Positions 18,756-27,721 of a stretch of DNA of 64,000 nucleotides are shown one piece after another. The notes under the pieces are model-generated. The model did no database searches. It saw only the letters and a program-made list of their open reading frames with translations, and was not told where the DNA came from. Every line of letters starts with the position of its first letter. The stretch's first letter is position 1. This DNA is from Cyanobium sp. FACHB-13342 (GTDB lineage: Bacteria; Cyanobacteriota; Cyanobacteriia; PCC-6307; Cyanobiaceae), in NCBI RefSeq assembly GCF_014697415.1, contig NZ_JACJRT010000007.1, positions 1-64,000 on the forward strand. Direction: 5' to 3'. The position numbers and the translations under genes are program-made.

Positions 18756-19919
18756 GTGGACATTCAGCTCGGCCGCTCCCGTACCGTTCGCCGCGCCTAC
18801 GGCATCGACGAGATCGCCCTGGTGCCCGGTGGACGCACCGTGGATCCCGCCGTCACCGACAGCAGCTGGAGCCTGGGCGGCATCACCCGCGAGATCCCGA
18901 TCATCGCCAGCGCCATGGATGGCGTGGTGGATGTGGGCATGTGCGTGGAACTCAGCAAGCAGGGCGCCCTGGGCGTGCTGAACCTGGAGGGCGTGCAGTG
19001 CCGCTACGACGACCCCAACCCCGTCCTCGATCGCATCGCCGCCGTCGACCGCGACAGCTTCGTGCCCCTGATGCAGGAGCTCTACAGCCAGCCGGTGCGG
19101 GAAGACCTGATCCGCCAGCGGATCGCCGAGATCAAGCAGAAAGGCGGCATTGCGGCGGTGAGTGCCACGCCGGTGGCGGCGCTCAAGTTCGGCAAAGCCA
19201 TCGCTGAAGCGGGCGCCGACCTGTTCTTCGTGCAGGCCACCGTGGTGAGCACCGAGCACATCGGCCCCGAGGGCCAGGAGAGCCTCGATCTCGAAGCCCT
19301 CTGCCGCGACTTCGGCGTGCCCGTGGTGATCGGCAACTGCGTCACCTACGACGTGGCCCTCAAATTGATGCGGGCCGGAGCCGCCGGCGTGATGGTGGGC
19401 ATCGGCCCCGGGGCCGCCTGCACCAGCCGCGGCGTGCTGGGCATCGGCATCCCCCAGGCCACCTCCGTGGCCGACTGCGCCGCCGCCCGCTCCGACTACT
19501 TCGCCGAGAGCGGCCGCTACGTGCCGATCGTGGCCGACGGCGGCATCGTCACCGGTGGCGACATCTGCAAGTGCCTAGCCTGCGGCGCCGACGCCGTGAT
19601 GATCGGCTCGCCGATTGCCCGCGCCGCCGAGGCCCCCGGCCGCGGCTTCCACTGGGGCATGGCTACCCCCAGCCCCGTGCTGCCCCGCGGCACGCGCATC
19701 AAGGTGGGCACCACGGGCAGCCTGGAAAAAATTCTGCGGGGTCCGGCCAGTCTCGATGACGGCACCCAAAACCTGCTGGGCTGCATCCGCACCTCCATGG
19801 GCACCCTGGGCGCCCGCACCATCCGGGAGATGCAGCAGGTGGAAGTGGTGGTGGCCCCGTCCCTGCTCACGGAGGGCAAGGTGTACCAGAAAGCCCAACA
19901 ACTGGGCATGGGCAAGTAG
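18756..19919 (+). CDS. guaB3: GuaB3-family IMP dehydrogenase
   Basis: 387 residues, without CBS domains. Starts VDIQLGRSRTVRRAYGIDEI, ALVPGGRTVDP; catalytic loop GIGPGAACTSRGVLGIGIPQ with the cysteine, then VADGGIVTGGDICKCLACGA and GTTGSLEKILRGPASLDDG. GuaB3 proteins of cyanobacteria have IMP dehydrogenase activity (XMP formation in GTP synthesis) and form a branch between IMPDH and GMP reductase. GTG 18756 gives the family N-terminus; a TTG at 18732 would add eight residues. The transcript appears to end at the tandem hairpins at 19935-19994. Confidence 0.88.
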   Translation: MDIQLGRSRTVRRAYGIDEIALVPGGRTVDPAVTDSSWSLGGITREIPIIASAMDGVVDVGMCVELSKQGALGVLNLEGVQCRYDDPNPVLDRIAAVDRDSFVPLMQELYSQPVREDLIRQRIAEIKQKGGIAAVSATPVAALKFGKAIAEAGADLFFVQATVVSTEHIGPEGQESLDLEALCRDFGVPVVIGNCVTYDVALKLMRAGAAGVMVGIGPGAACTSRGVLGIGIPQATSVADCAAARSDYFAESGRYVPIVADGGIVTGGDICKCLACGADAVMIGSPIARAAEAPGRGFHWGMATPSPVLPRGTRIKVGTTGSLEKILRGPASLDDGTQNLLGCIRTSMGTLGARTIREMQQVEVVVAPSLLTEGKVYQKAQQLGMGK

Positions 19920-19934
19920 CTCCTATCGTTGACC

Positions 19935-19994
19935 TGTGTGAGCTTCGGCTCCCACACTCCTCACACCCTCCGGCCCGGCGCGTCCGGGCTTTTT
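19935..19994 (+). terminator. Tandem hairpins with T-run after guaB3
   Basis: Hairpin one (19935-19956) has a nine-pair stem with one mismatch closed by a TTCG tetraloop. Hairpin two pairs GCCCGG (19973-19978) with CCGGGC (19984-19989) and runs into TTTTT (19990-19994), a standard intrinsic terminator. It separates guaB3 from trxA. Confidence 0.85.
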
Positions 19995-20009
19995 GTCTTC
20001 CCCCTCCCC

Positions 20010-20050
20010 AGGAGCGTTGCGGGTCGCTGATAACGGCCTGCAACGCTCCT
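20010..20050. promoter_or_regulatory. 11-base perfect inverted repeat upstream of trxA
   Basis: AGGAGCGTTGC (20010-20020) and GCAACGCTCCT (20040-20050) are exact complements separated by 19 bases. The right arm ends 53 bases before the trxA start. There is no T-run, and a complete terminator already precedes it. It may be an operator pair or a leader stem-loop of trxA. Confidence 0.55.
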
Positions 20051-20103
20051 GTGTGGCCCCCAAATAACCTTGCTAGATTCCCAGGAACCCTGATCCAGCA
20101 AGG

Positions 20104-20427
20104 ATGTCCAGCGCTGCCGCTGTCACTGATGCCTCCTTTGAGCAAGACGTGCTCAAGAGTGATCTGCCCGTGCTGATCGACTTCTGGGCCCCCTGGTGCG
20201 GCCCCTGCCGGATGGTGGCGCCGATCGTCGACGAAATTGCCGCCGAATTCGAGGGCAAAATCAAGGTGTTCAAGCTCAACACCGACGAAAACCCCAACGT
20301 TGCCAGCCAGTACGGCATCCGCAGCATCCCCACCCTGATGATCTTCAAGGGCGGCCAGAAGGTGGACACCGTGGTGGGTGCCGTGCCCAAAACCACCCTC
20401 TCGGGCACCATTTCCAAGTACCTCTGA
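20104..20427 (+). CDS. trxA: Thioredoxin (m-type)
   Basis: 107 residues. Single thioredoxin fold with [20 protein letters not shown]; redox cysteines 32 and 35. [20 protein letters not shown] and [20 protein letters not shown] complete the fold, including the cis-proline. It reduces Calvin-cycle and other target enzymes with electrons from ferredoxin/NADPH-thioredoxin reductase. ATG 20104 follows CAAGG. It is downstream of the guaB3 terminator and the 20010-20050 repeat, so it is likely to have its own promoter. Confidence 0.96.
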   Translation: MSSAAAVTDASFEQDVLKSDLPVLIDFWAPWCGPCRMVAPIVDEIAAEFEGKIKVFKLNTDENPNVASQYGIRSIPTLMIFKGGQKVDTVVGAVPKTTLSGTISKYL

Positions 20428-20454
20428 GCCCATCCTCGGTCTGAGGGCAGAACC

Positions 20455-21528
20455 CTGAGCGCCCCATCCCCCTTCGGCCAGAGCCCCCTGCAGGCCCTGG
20501 CCCAGGAGCTTGAAGACCATCCCCAGCGGCACCTGATTGAGCGGTCCCTGGTGTCCCTGCTGCAGGTGGGTCGCCGGGAACGGGGCCACGGTGAGTGGCG
20601 CTTGATCAGTGGCGCCCTGGCCGATATCAGCGAGGCCCTGGAGGTGTTCCGGCCCCATCGGGACACCCGCAAGATCACCGTGTTCGGCTCGGCCCGCACC
20701 GTGCAGAGCGACCCCTGCTACGGCCTGGCCGAGCAGCTGGCCCACTTCGCCGTCACCGAGGGCTTTGAGGTGATGACCGGTGCCGGCGGCGGCATCATGG
20801 AGGCCGCCAACAGCGGTGCCGGTTGTGAGGCCAGCATTGGGCTCAATGTGGATCTGCCCTTCGAGCAGCACGCCAACCGGTTCGTGAGCAGTTGCGACGG
20901 CCGGCTCCTCCACTTCCGCTACTTCTTCACCCGCAAGCTCTTCTTCCTGCGGGAGAGTGATGCCCTGGTGGTGATGCCGGGGGGATTCGGCACCCTCGAC
21001 GAGCTGTTCGAATCGCTCACCCTGATCCAAACCGGCCGCACGCCGCCCATTCCCCTGGTGCTACTGGCCCCCCCAGGCGACGCCTTCTGGAGCGGCTGGC
21101 AGCGGGATCTCAGCCAGGGCCTGGCCGCCCGCGGGCTGATTTCCCCGGAAGATGGCGATCTGCTGATCGAGGCCCACAGCGCCGAGGAGGCGGTGGCACG
21201 CATCAGCCGCTTTTACCACCGCTTCCACTCTGCCCGCCTGGGCGACAACCGCATCGAGCTGCTGCTCAACGCCCCCCTGCTGGCGGAGCAGCTCGACAGC
21301 CTCAACCGCCAGTTCGACGACCTGGTGGATGAGGGGGTGATCCAGGCCAGCGAAACCGTGGACGACCACGGCCTGCTGCGCCCCTGCCTCCACTTCCACT
21401 TCGACCGGCGCCGCATCGGCCGCCTCTACCAACTGCTCGACACGCTCAACGGTCTGCCCCTGCCGCCCGGCCAGGAGCTGGAGCAGCCACCGGCCCGCCG
21501 CCAACCCAGCAGTCCCCCGGCACCATGA
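20455..21528 (+). CDS. LOG-family Rossmann nucleotide-binding protein, probable CTG start
   Basis: 357 residues from CTG 20455, or 325 from the first standard start, GTG 20551. LOG-type motifs are intact: KITVFGSARTVQ, EVMTGAGGGIMEAANSGAG and VVMPGGFGTLDELFESLTL, the PGGxGTxxE signature shared with cytokinin phosphoribohydrolases and nucleotide 5'-monophosphate nucleosidases. The frame is open back to the trxA stop and reads a plausible N-terminus, APSPFGQSPLQALAQELEDH. CTG 20455 has GAGGG eight bases upstream, while GTG 20551 has no ribosome-binding site, so I favour CTG. Substrate unknown. The stop overlaps hisH (ATGA). Confidence 0.75.
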   Translation: MSAPSPFGQSPLQALAQELEDHPQRHLIERSLVSLLQVGRRERGHGEWRLISGALADISEALEVFRPHRDTRKITVFGSARTVQSDPCYGLAEQLAHFAVTEGFEVMTGAGGGIMEAANSGAGCEASIGLNVDLPFEQHANRFVSSCDGRLLHFRYFFTRKLFFLRESDALVVMPGGFGTLDELFESLTLIQTGRTPPIPLVLLAPPGDAFWSGWQRDLSQGLAARGLISPEDGDLLIEAHSAEEAVARISRFYHRFHSARLGDNRIELLLNAPLLAEQLDSLNRQFDDLVDEGVIQASETVDDHGLLRPCLHFHFDRRRIGRLYQLLDTLNGLPLPPGQELEQPPARRQPSSPPAP

Positions 21529-22148
21529 CGCGCCTTGGCCTGATCGACTACGGCATGGGCAACCTGCACTCGGTGCAGCGGGCCTTTGAGCGGCTGGGGG
21601 CCACGGTGATGCCGGTGCACGAGGCCACCGCGATGGAGGGCTGCACGGCCCTGGTGCTGCCGGGGGTGGGGGCCTTTGATCCGGCCATGGAGCGCTTGCG
21701 CCAGGGCGACCTGGCGGAGGCGATCACCGCCTGGTGCGCCGCCGGCAAACCGCTGCTGGGCATCTGCCTGGGGTTGCAGCTGCTGTTTGAAGCCAGCGAC
21801 GAGGGCACGGCAACCGGCCTGGGCCTTCTGAAGGGCCGGGTGCGGGCCCTGCCGCGCCAGCCCGGCCAGCCGATCCCCCACATGGGCTGGGAGCCGCTGC
21901 TGCCCGCCAGCCCCAGCCCCCTGCTGCCCGCCGGCAGCCCCGACACCTGGGTGTACTTCGTGCATTCCTACGCCGCCGAGCCCAGCGACCCGGCCTGCAA
22001 CACCGCCTTGGTGCGCTTCGGCGACACCGCCGTCACGGCCGCGGTGTGGCAGGGCGCCATCGGTGCCTGTCAGTTTCACCCGGAAAAATCAGGCCCCCAC
22101 GGCGAGGCGATCCTGCGCCGCTGGCTGGCCTGGCTGGCCACCCGATGA
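21525..22148 (+). CDS. hisH: Imidazole glycerol phosphate synthase, glutaminase subunit
   Basis: 207 residues. Class I glutamine amidotransferase: LIDYGMGNLHSVQRAFERLG, LVLPGVGAFDPAMERLR, nucleophile Cys81 in GKPLLGICLGLQLLFE, and the His/Glu pair in CQFHPEKSGPHGEAILRRWL. It supplies ammonia to HisF in histidine synthesis. HisF is not next to it. Its ATG overlaps the LOG-family stop by four bases, and rsmD begins eight bases after its stop. Confidence 0.95.
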   Translation: MTRLGLIDYGMGNLHSVQRAFERLGATVMPVHEATAMEGCTALVLPGVGAFDPAMERLRQGDLAEAITAWCAAGKPLLGICLGLQLLFEASDEGTATGLGLLKGRVRALPRQPGQPIPHMGWEPLLPASPSPLLPAGSPDTWVYFVHSYAAEPSDPACNTALVRFGDTAVTAAVWQGAIGACQFHPEKSGPHGEAILRRWLAWLATR

Positions 22149-22155
22149 GCCCGCC

Positions 22156-22713
22156 ATGAGCCTGCGGCTGAGCGGTGGCCGCCGCCTGCAAAGCCCGCCC
22201 GGCAGCATGGCCCGCCCCACCAGCTCCCGGGTGCGCCTGGCGGTGATGAACCTGCTGGCGGCCGAGGTGCCCGGCTGCGCCTGGCTCGATCTCTGCAGCG
22301 GCAGTGGCGTGATGGCCTGCGAGGCCCTGCAGCGGGGAGCCCGCCGCGTGGTGGCCATCGAGCAAGACCGCCGCATCGCCGCCGTGGCCCGGGCCAACCT
22401 CGAGGCGGTGGCCCCAGGACTGGGCAGCTGGGAGCTGCACTGCCGCGAGGTGGGGCGCTGGCTGGCCAGCTCAACCGCGGCAAACCGCCCGGCCAACCAG
22501 GATTTTGACCTGATCTATGCCGATCCGCCCTACGCCGCAGGGCTCTACGAACCCATTGCCGCTGGCGTGGCCGCAGGGGGCTGGCTCAAGCCCGGCGGCA
22601 CCCTGATCTGGGAATGCGCCAGCGATGCCGTGCCGGGGACTCCTGCGGGCTGGCGGCTCAGGGATCAACGGCGCTACGGAGGCACCAGCCTGGTGCTGCT
22701 GCAGCAGGCCTGA
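22156..22713 (+). CDS. rsmD: 16S rRNA (guanine966-N2)-methyltransferase, RsmD family
   Basis: 185 residues. SAM-binding LDLCSGSGVMACEALQRGAR and VVAIEQDRRIAAVARANLE; catalytic LIYADPPYAAGLYEPI, the DPPY motif of N6/N2 methyltransferases. N-terminal RLSGGRRLQSPPGSMARPTS and SRVRLAVMNLL are RsmD-specific. It methylates G966 of 16S rRNA. ATG 22156 is chosen; the open frame extends further upstream inside hisH without family similarity. Confidence 0.9.
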   Translation: MSLRLSGGRRLQSPPGSMARPTSSRVRLAVMNLLAAEVPGCAWLDLCSGSGVMACEALQRGARRVVAIEQDRRIAAVARANLEAVAPGLGSWELHCREVGRWLASSTAANRPANQDFDLIYADPPYAAGLYEPIAAGVAAGGWLKPGGTLIWECASDAVPGTPAGWRLRDQRRYGGTSLVLLQQA

Positions 22714-22730
22714 GGCGCGAAGGCCCGACC

Positions 22731-22841
22731 TCAGTCGAGCAGGGTGCCGCGGCGATACTGGTTCCAGGCCGCTACAAACAGGCCTGCCAGCGTCACGGGA
22801 ATCAGACCGAGCACGATGCCGCAGAGCAGGGGTTCGATCAT
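22731..22841 (-). CDS. petG: Cytochrome b6f complex subunit V (PetG)
   Basis: Thirty-six residues, [20 protein letters not shown] then [16 protein letters not shown]: one transmembrane helix with a short basic end, the complete PetG protein. It is a small subunit at the edge of the b6f complex needed for its stability. The gene is alone on the minus strand between rsmD and cytM, divergent from cytM with 75 bases between the starts. Confidence 0.95.
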   Translation of the reverse strand: MIEPLLCGIVLGLIPVTLAGLFVAAWNQYRRGTLLD

Positions 22842-22916
22842 GGGAGAGCTGGGGCGGCGATCAGGGCACAATTCTTCCACGGCCCAGGCCCCCACCGCGA
22901 GTCTTCTGCACCAACT

Positions 22917-23306
22917 GTGACCGGCCAACCCCTGACCAGCCCCGAGGCCCCCGGCAATCGCCGCGGTCTGATCGCCGCCCTGTTGGGCATGGCGGCGGCC
23001 GCCTGCATCGTGGCGGTGCTGCTGGTGCTGCCCGCGGCCCGCGCCGATCCCTACACCCGCCAGACCCTGGAGCTGAGCGGCTCCAGTGAACACGGCGGCC
23101 GCCTCTTTCGGCTCAACTGCGCCGGCTGCCACGGCATTGCCGCCCAGGGGTTGGTGGGCCCCAACCTGCACGGCGTCGCCGCGCGCAAAAGCCCCCGCCA
23201 ACTGATCCAGCAGGTGGTGAGCGGCCGCACCCCGCCCATGCCGCGCTTCCAACCCGAGCCCCAGGCCATGGCCGACCTGCTGGCCTACCTCAACGGACTG
23301 GTGTGA
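22917..23306 (+). CDS. cytM: Cytochrome cM
   Basis: 129 residues. An N-terminal membrane helix at about 18-40 ([20 protein letters not shown]) precedes a class I cytochrome c domain: heme attachment C68-A-G-C71-H72 in [20 protein letters not shown] and axial Met in [11 protein letters not shown]. Length and layout fit CytM, a low-abundance cyanobacterial cytochrome proposed to modulate electron flow and repress metabolism under photomixotrophy. GTG 22917 is the only start giving a normal membrane anchor. Its TGA overlaps the GTG of the next gene. Confidence 0.85.
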   Translation: MTGQPLTSPEAPGNRRGLIAALLGMAAAACIVAVLLVLPAARADPYTRQTLELSGSSEHGGRLFRLNCAGCHGIAAQGLVGPNLHGVAARKSPRQLIQQVVSGRTPPMPRFQPEPQAMADLLAYLNGLV

Positions 23307-24055
23307 CCCCAGACCTCACCGTGGTGCTGGTGGAGCCTGCCGGGCCGCTCAACGTGGGCAGCGTTGCCCGGCTCTGCGCCAATTTCGGCGTGGCGGAGCT
23401 ACGGCTGGTGGCCCCCCGCTGCGACCACCTGGGCGAAGAGGCCCGCCGCATGGCCGTTCACGGCGCCTGGGTGCTGGAGCAGGCCCGCCTGTTTCCCAGC
23501 CTCAGCGCCGCCCTGGCCGATTGCCGCCGGGTGGTGGCCACCAGCGGCCGGCGCGCCGGCGAACCCCTCCCCCTGCTGGAGCCCGAACCGGCCCTGCGCT
23601 GGCTGCAGCAGGGCACGGCACCGGTGGCCCTGGTGTTCGGCCGCGAAGACCGGGGCCTCAGCAACGACGAACTGCTCCAGGCCGGCCGGCTGCTCACCCT
23701 GGGCAGCGGCGACGCCTACGCCTCCCTCAACCTCTCCCACGCCGCCGCCCTGGTGCTGCACAGCTGGCATGGCCTGGGCGCCCAGGCACCAGCCGCCCAG
23801 CCACCCCTGCCCGAACCCAGCGACCGCGAGAGTTTGGAGGCCATGCTCGGCGACGCGGAAGCCCTGCTGCTTGACGTGGGCTTCCTCCATCCCCACACCG
23901 CCCATGCCCGCATGGCCAAGCTGCGGGGACTGTTGCAGCGGGCCCAGATCTCCAGCGAGGAGGTGGCCCTGGTGCGGGGCATGGTGCGCCAGTTGCGCTG
24001 GGCCAGCGAGCGGGGGCAGGCGGCCCCCCAGGGCAAGGCTGGCCAGACCCCTTAG
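23303..24055 (+). CDS. TrmJ-like RNA 2'-O-methyltransferase (SpoU family)
   Basis: 250 residues. SPOUT motif 1 [20 protein letters not shown], motif 2 [20 protein letters not shown] and motif 3 [19 protein letters not shown] are all present, with a helical C-terminal extension ([20 protein letters not shown]) typical of TrmJ (Cm32/Um32 of tRNA). The exact target position cannot be read from sequence. GTG 23303 overlaps the cytM stop. Confidence 0.88.
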   Translation: MTPDLTVVLVEPAGPLNVGSVARLCANFGVAELRLVAPRCDHLGEEARRMAVHGAWVLEQARLFPSLSAALADCRRVVATSGRRAGEPLPLLEPEPALRWLQQGTAPVALVFGREDRGLSNDELLQAGRLLTLGSGDAYASLNLSHAAALVLHSWHGLGAQAPAAQPPLPEPSDRESLEAMLGDAEALLLDVGFLHPHTAHARMAKLRGLLQRAQISSEEVALVRGMVRQLRWASERGQAAPQGKAGQTP

Positions 24056-24083
24056 CGTCGGTCCACTTCGCCTGCATGGCTCC

Positions 24084-25142
24084 GTGACCGCCGGCCGTCC
24101 GTCCCGCAGCCCCAAGAGCCGCTGGGGCCAGCCCCTGCGCCTGGTGTTACGCCTGGCCGTGATGGGCATCGGCCTGGGGGTGATCACCGGCACCAGCCTC
24201 AAGCTGCTGGCCCCCCGCCTGGCCCAGGGCGCCATCAAGGCCCCCAGCCTCGATGGCGCCACGGTGCGCACGGGCCAGGGCCTCGACCAGGGTCGCTTTG
24301 AGCCCCGCACCGAGCTGCCGGCCCTGAGCCAGCGCTGGTCCGAGCTGGCCGCCGCCCAGAAGGACCTCACCGCCAGCGGCTTCCTGCTGGTGCTCGATGA
24401 CGGCCGCTTCGCCCAACTCCAGCCCGACCTGCCCCTGCCGGCCGCCAGCTCGATCAAGACGCCGATCCTGCTGGCGGGCCTGGAGGACCTCGACAGCGGC
24501 AAGCTGCGCTGGAACGAGCCCCTGCCCCTCACCAAGGAGGTGGTGGGCGGCGGCGCCGGCTGGATGGCCAGCCGGCCCGTGGGCACCCGCTTCCCCTTCT
24601 TTGAGGCGGCCACCGAGATGATCCGGGTGAGCGACAACAGCGCCACCAACCTGCTGATCAAGCGGCTGGGGGGCAAAACGGTGCTCAACGAGCGCTTCAC
24701 CGCCATGGGGCTGCCCAACACGGCGGTGAACAACTGGCTGCCCGACCTCGACGGCACCAACACCACCAGCAGTCGCGACCTGGCCAAGGCGATCGCCCTG
24801 GTGGACACCGGCGACAAGCTCAGCCCCAGGGCCCGGGACCTGTTCCGGGAAATCATGGGCACCTCCCGCACCAACACCCTGATCCCGCTGGGTCTGCTGC
24901 AGGGGCTTGGCAAGGACGCCGCCGACCCGGACAGCGAGCTGCTCAGCTTCGGGATCACCGCCTACAACAAGACCGGCGACATCGGCATCGCCTACGCCGA
25001 TGCGGCGTTGATCCAGCTGCCCAATGGCCAGCGGGCCGTGGCGGCTTTCATGGTGAAGGGTCCCTTCAACGATCCCCGCTCCACCGACCTGATCCGCGCC
25101 ATGGCGGCAGAAGTGGCCAAAACCCTGGTGGGCCGCAAATGA
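24084..25142 (+). CDS. Class A beta-lactamase-like serine hydrolase
   Basis: 352 residues. N-terminal membrane anchor at about 12-40 (LRLVLRLAVMGIGLGVITG). Penicillin-binding fold with Ser122-x-x-Lys125 in PAASSIKTPILLAGLEDL, SDN at 183-185 (RVSDNSATNLLIKRLGGKT), and KTG at 296-298 (YNKTGDIGIAYADAAL). The omega loop reads LPDLDGTNTTSSRDL, without the Glu166 that lets true class A lactamases deacylate, so peptidoglycan peptidase or esterase activity is more likely than drug resistance. GTG 24084 is used; the frame is open further upstream over the previous gene. It overlaps the DUF3370 gene by four bases. Confidence 0.78.
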   Translation: MTAGRPSRSPKSRWGQPLRLVLRLAVMGIGLGVITGTSLKLLAPRLAQGAIKAPSLDGATVRTGQGLDQGRFEPRTELPALSQRWSELAAAQKDLTASGFLLVLDDGRFAQLQPDLPLPAASSIKTPILLAGLEDLDSGKLRWNEPLPLTKEVVGGGAGWMASRPVGTRFPFFEAATEMIRVSDNSATNLLIKRLGGKTVLNERFTAMGLPNTAVNNWLPDLDGTNTTSSRDLAKAIALVDTGDKLSPRARDLFREIMGTSRTNTLIPLGLLQGLGKDAADPDSELLSFGITAYNKTGDIGIAYADAALIQLPNGQRAVAAFMVKGPFNDPRSTDLIRAMAAEVAKTLVGRK

Positions 25143-26617
25143 GCCGCACCCGCCCCAGCCGTCCCAGCCGTCCCACCCCCTGGGCCGGAGCCTTGCTGCT
25201 CACGGGCATACTGGCCCAGCCGGCCCTGGCCCAGGCCCCCAGTCCCAAGCCGGCCCCCGTGCTGCGCCCCCAAACGGTGGCCCCCCTGAGCGGCGGCCTC
25301 GACCGGGTGCTGCTGGTGAACGACAACAACCCGGAGCTGATCCGCGAGCCCGGCATCCTGCTCTCCACCTTTCCCAAGGCCGGGCGAGCGGTGCCGGAGG
25401 CCCACCTGGATGTGGCCCTCAACGGCCGCTTCGACCTGTTCAGCCACCACGTGTACGCGGGCAAGCCCGAAAGCCTCGACTCCACCCTCTGGCTGGCGGT
25501 GCTGGCCGCCCCCCGCGGCTCCCAGCCCGTGAGCCTGAAGCTGCTCAGCGGATCCACCGCCCTCTCCCAGGCCGTGGATCCGGGCCAGGCCGGCGCCCCC
25601 TTCCTGCCCCTGCCCGCCCTGATGGCCCAGGGCAGCACGCCCATCTATGCGGGCCCCGGCAGCCGGGTGGCCACCGAACTGCTGGCCCGCCAGCGCAGCG
25701 CCGAACTGCCCGCCAGCTGGACCCTGGCCCCCGGCGCCCCCACCACCCTGGTGGTGTTGCCCCTGCCGGTGCGGGGCCTCGACCCCCTGCTCAACGGCCG
25801 CAACCTGCAGCTGCGGCTGGAGAGCTCGGGCCCCGTGAGCCTCGCCACCCTGGCCGCCTTCGGCAGCGGCAACGCGCCGCCGCCGGCCGGTGCCTGGGCC
25901 GCGCTGCTGGAGGGGGGCCTCAGCCCCCGGGAGCATGCGCCCACCCCCCGGGGCGCCAAGGGGTCGCTGGTGTATTCGCGGGTGAGTGGGGTGCAGGTGG
26001 GCAGCACCTGGCGCACCCGGCTCACCGATCCAGGCCAGGCCTGGCTGAGCGTGCGCCGGGCACCGATCTCCTGGCCGATCGCCTCCCTGGAGCGGGGCAG
26101 CCTCGGCAGCGGCCAGGTGCAGACCGCCGAGCTGCAGGCCTTCTACCCCGGCACGGCCTGGGCCGCCCACGGCAACTACGGCGTGGAATACGACCTGAGC
26201 ATCCCCCTGCGCAACGACACCGCCAAGCCGGTGGCCCTGCAGCTGGCCCTGGAATCGCCGCTCAAGGGCGATGCCGCGGTGGGCGGCCTGCGCTTCCACG
26301 GCAGCCCCGGCACGCGGCCGGTGATGTTCCGCGGCACGGTGGAGGTGACGGGCCTCGATGGCGATCCCTCCCCCACGGGGGCCCCGGGCCGGCCAGCGGG
26401 GCGGCGCGGCTTCCACCTGGTGCAGCGGGCCGGCGAGCCCGGGCCCGCCCTCGGCACGGTGAGCCTGGCCCCCGGAGCCAGCCGCCAACTGCAAGTGCGG
26501 CTGATCTATCCGGCCGACGCCACCCCGCCCCAGGTGCTCAGCCTGTTGCCCGTGCCGGAGCCGGCGCGACAACAAGCTGTGAAACAATCCGATCTTTCAT
26601 CCACCAGCCGTCCGTGA
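25139..26617 (+). CDS. DUF3370 family secreted protein
   Basis: 492 residues. Signal peptide at about 1-31 (WAGALLLTGILAQPALAQAP). The body is beta-rich: RPQTVAPLSGGLDRVLLVND, LLSTFPKAGRAVPEAHLDVA, RFDLFSHHVYAGKP, YGVEYDLSIPLRNDTAKPVA, RPVMFRGTVEV. These match the cyanobacterial DUF3370 family, of unknown function, probably in the periplasm or envelope. It follows the serine hydrolase with ATGA overlap and ends in a GTGA overlap with chlI. Confidence 0.75.
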   Translation: MSRTRPSRPSRPTPWAGALLLTGILAQPALAQAPSPKPAPVLRPQTVAPLSGGLDRVLLVNDNNPELIREPGILLSTFPKAGRAVPEAHLDVALNGRFDLFSHHVYAGKPESLDSTLWLAVLAAPRGSQPVSLKLLSGSTALSQAVDPGQAGAPFLPLPALMAQGSTPIYAGPGSRVATELLARQRSAELPASWTLAPGAPTTLVVLPLPVRGLDPLLNGRNLQLRLESSGPVSLATLAAFGSGNAPPPAGAWAALLEGGLSPREHAPTPRGAKGSLVYSRVSGVQVGSTWRTRLTDPGQAWLSVRRAPISWPIASLERGSLGSGQVQTAELQAFYPGTAWAAHGNYGVEYDLSIPLRNDTAKPVALQLALESPLKGDAAVGGLRFHGSPGTRPVMFRGTVEVTGLDGDPSPTGAPGRPAGRRGFHLVQRAGEPGPALGTVSLAPGASRQLQVRLIYPADATPPQVLSLLPVPEPARQQAVKQSDLSSTSRP

Positions 26618-27702
26618 CGCCAGTCCGCAAGCGCAGGGTCTTCCCCTTCACCGCGATCGTCGGGCAGGAGGAGATGAAGCTGGCCCTGCTGCTCAACGTG
26701 ATCGATCCGCGCATCGGCGGCGTGATGATCATGGGCGACCGGGGCACCGGCAAATCCACCACGATCCGGGCCCTGGCCGACCTGCTGCCCGAGATCGACG
26801 TGGTGGCCGGCGACCCCTACAACAGCTCCCCCAGCGACCCCGACCTGCAGAGCACGGAGGTGCGCGCCCGCGCCGAGCAGGGCGAGCAGCTGCCCGTGGA
26901 GCCCCGTCAGGTGCCGATGGTCGACCTGCCCCTGGGTGCCACCGAAGACCGCCTCTGCGGCACCATCGACATCGAAAAGGCCCTCAGCGAGGGCGTGCGG
27001 GCCTTTGAGCCGGGTCTGCTGGCCAAGGCCAACCGGGGCCTGCTCTACGTCGATGAGGTGAACCTGCTCGACGACCACCTGGTGGACGTGCTGTTGGATT
27101 CGGCCGCCTCCGGCTGGAACACGGTGGAACGGGAGGGGGTGAGCGTGCGCCACCCGGCCCGCTTCGTGTTGATCGGCTCCGGCAACCCGGAGGAGGGGGA
27201 GCTGCGGCCCCAGCTGCTGGATCGCTTCGGCATGAGCGTGGAGGTGCGCACCGTGCGCAACCCCGAGCTGCGGGTGCAGGTGGTGGATCAGCGCACCGCC
27301 TTCGACAACGACCCCGACGGCTTCAACAACGCCGTGCAGGCCACCCAGGACGCCCTGCAGGATCGGGTGATCGCGGCCCAGAAGCTTCTGCCCCAGGTGC
27401 AGATCGACGACGATCTGCGCATCCGCATCTCCGGCATCTGCGGTGAACTGGATGTGGATGGCCTGCGCGGCGACATCGTCACCAACCGCGCCGCCCGCGC
27501 CCTGGCCGCCTTTGAGGGCCGCACCGAAGTCACCGAAGACGACGTGGCCCGGGTGGTGGCCTGCTGCCTGCGCCACCGCCTGCGCAAGGATCCGCTCGAG
27601 CAGATCGACTCGGGCGACCGGGTGGTGAAGGTGTTCTGCAAGGTGTTCAACCGGCCCGACAGCAGCGACCGCAGCGCCTTCGAGCTCGCCCTGGCGGCCT
27701 GA
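26614..27702 (+). CDS. chlI: Magnesium chelatase ATPase subunit I
   Basis: 362 residues. AAA+ protein: [20 protein letters not shown], Walker [18 protein letters not shown], chelatase insert [20 protein letters not shown], Walker [21 protein letters not shown], sensor 1 [18 protein letters not shown] and arginine finger [15 protein letters not shown]. With ChlD and ChlH it inserts Mg into protoporphyrin IX, the first step towards chlorophyll. GTG 26614 overlaps the previous TGA; the N-terminus matches the cyanobacterial family. Confidence 0.97.
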   Translation: MTPVRKRRVFPFTAIVGQEEMKLALLLNVIDPRIGGVMIMGDRGTGKSTTIRALADLLPEIDVVAGDPYNSSPSDPDLQSTEVRARAEQGEQLPVEPRQVPMVDLPLGATEDRLCGTIDIEKALSEGVRAFEPGLLAKANRGLLYVDEVNLLDDHLVDVLLDSAASGWNTVEREGVSVRHPARFVLIGSGNPEEGELRPQLLDRFGMSVEVRTVRNPELRVQVVDQRTAFDNDPDGFNNAVQATQDALQDRVIAAQKLLPQVQIDDDLRIRISGICGELDVDGLRGDIVTNRAARALAAFEGRTEVTEDDVARVVACCLRHRLRKDPLEQIDSGDRVVKVFCKVFNRPDSSDRSAFELALAA

Positions 27703-27721
27703 TGCCCAGCCGCCGGCCCGC

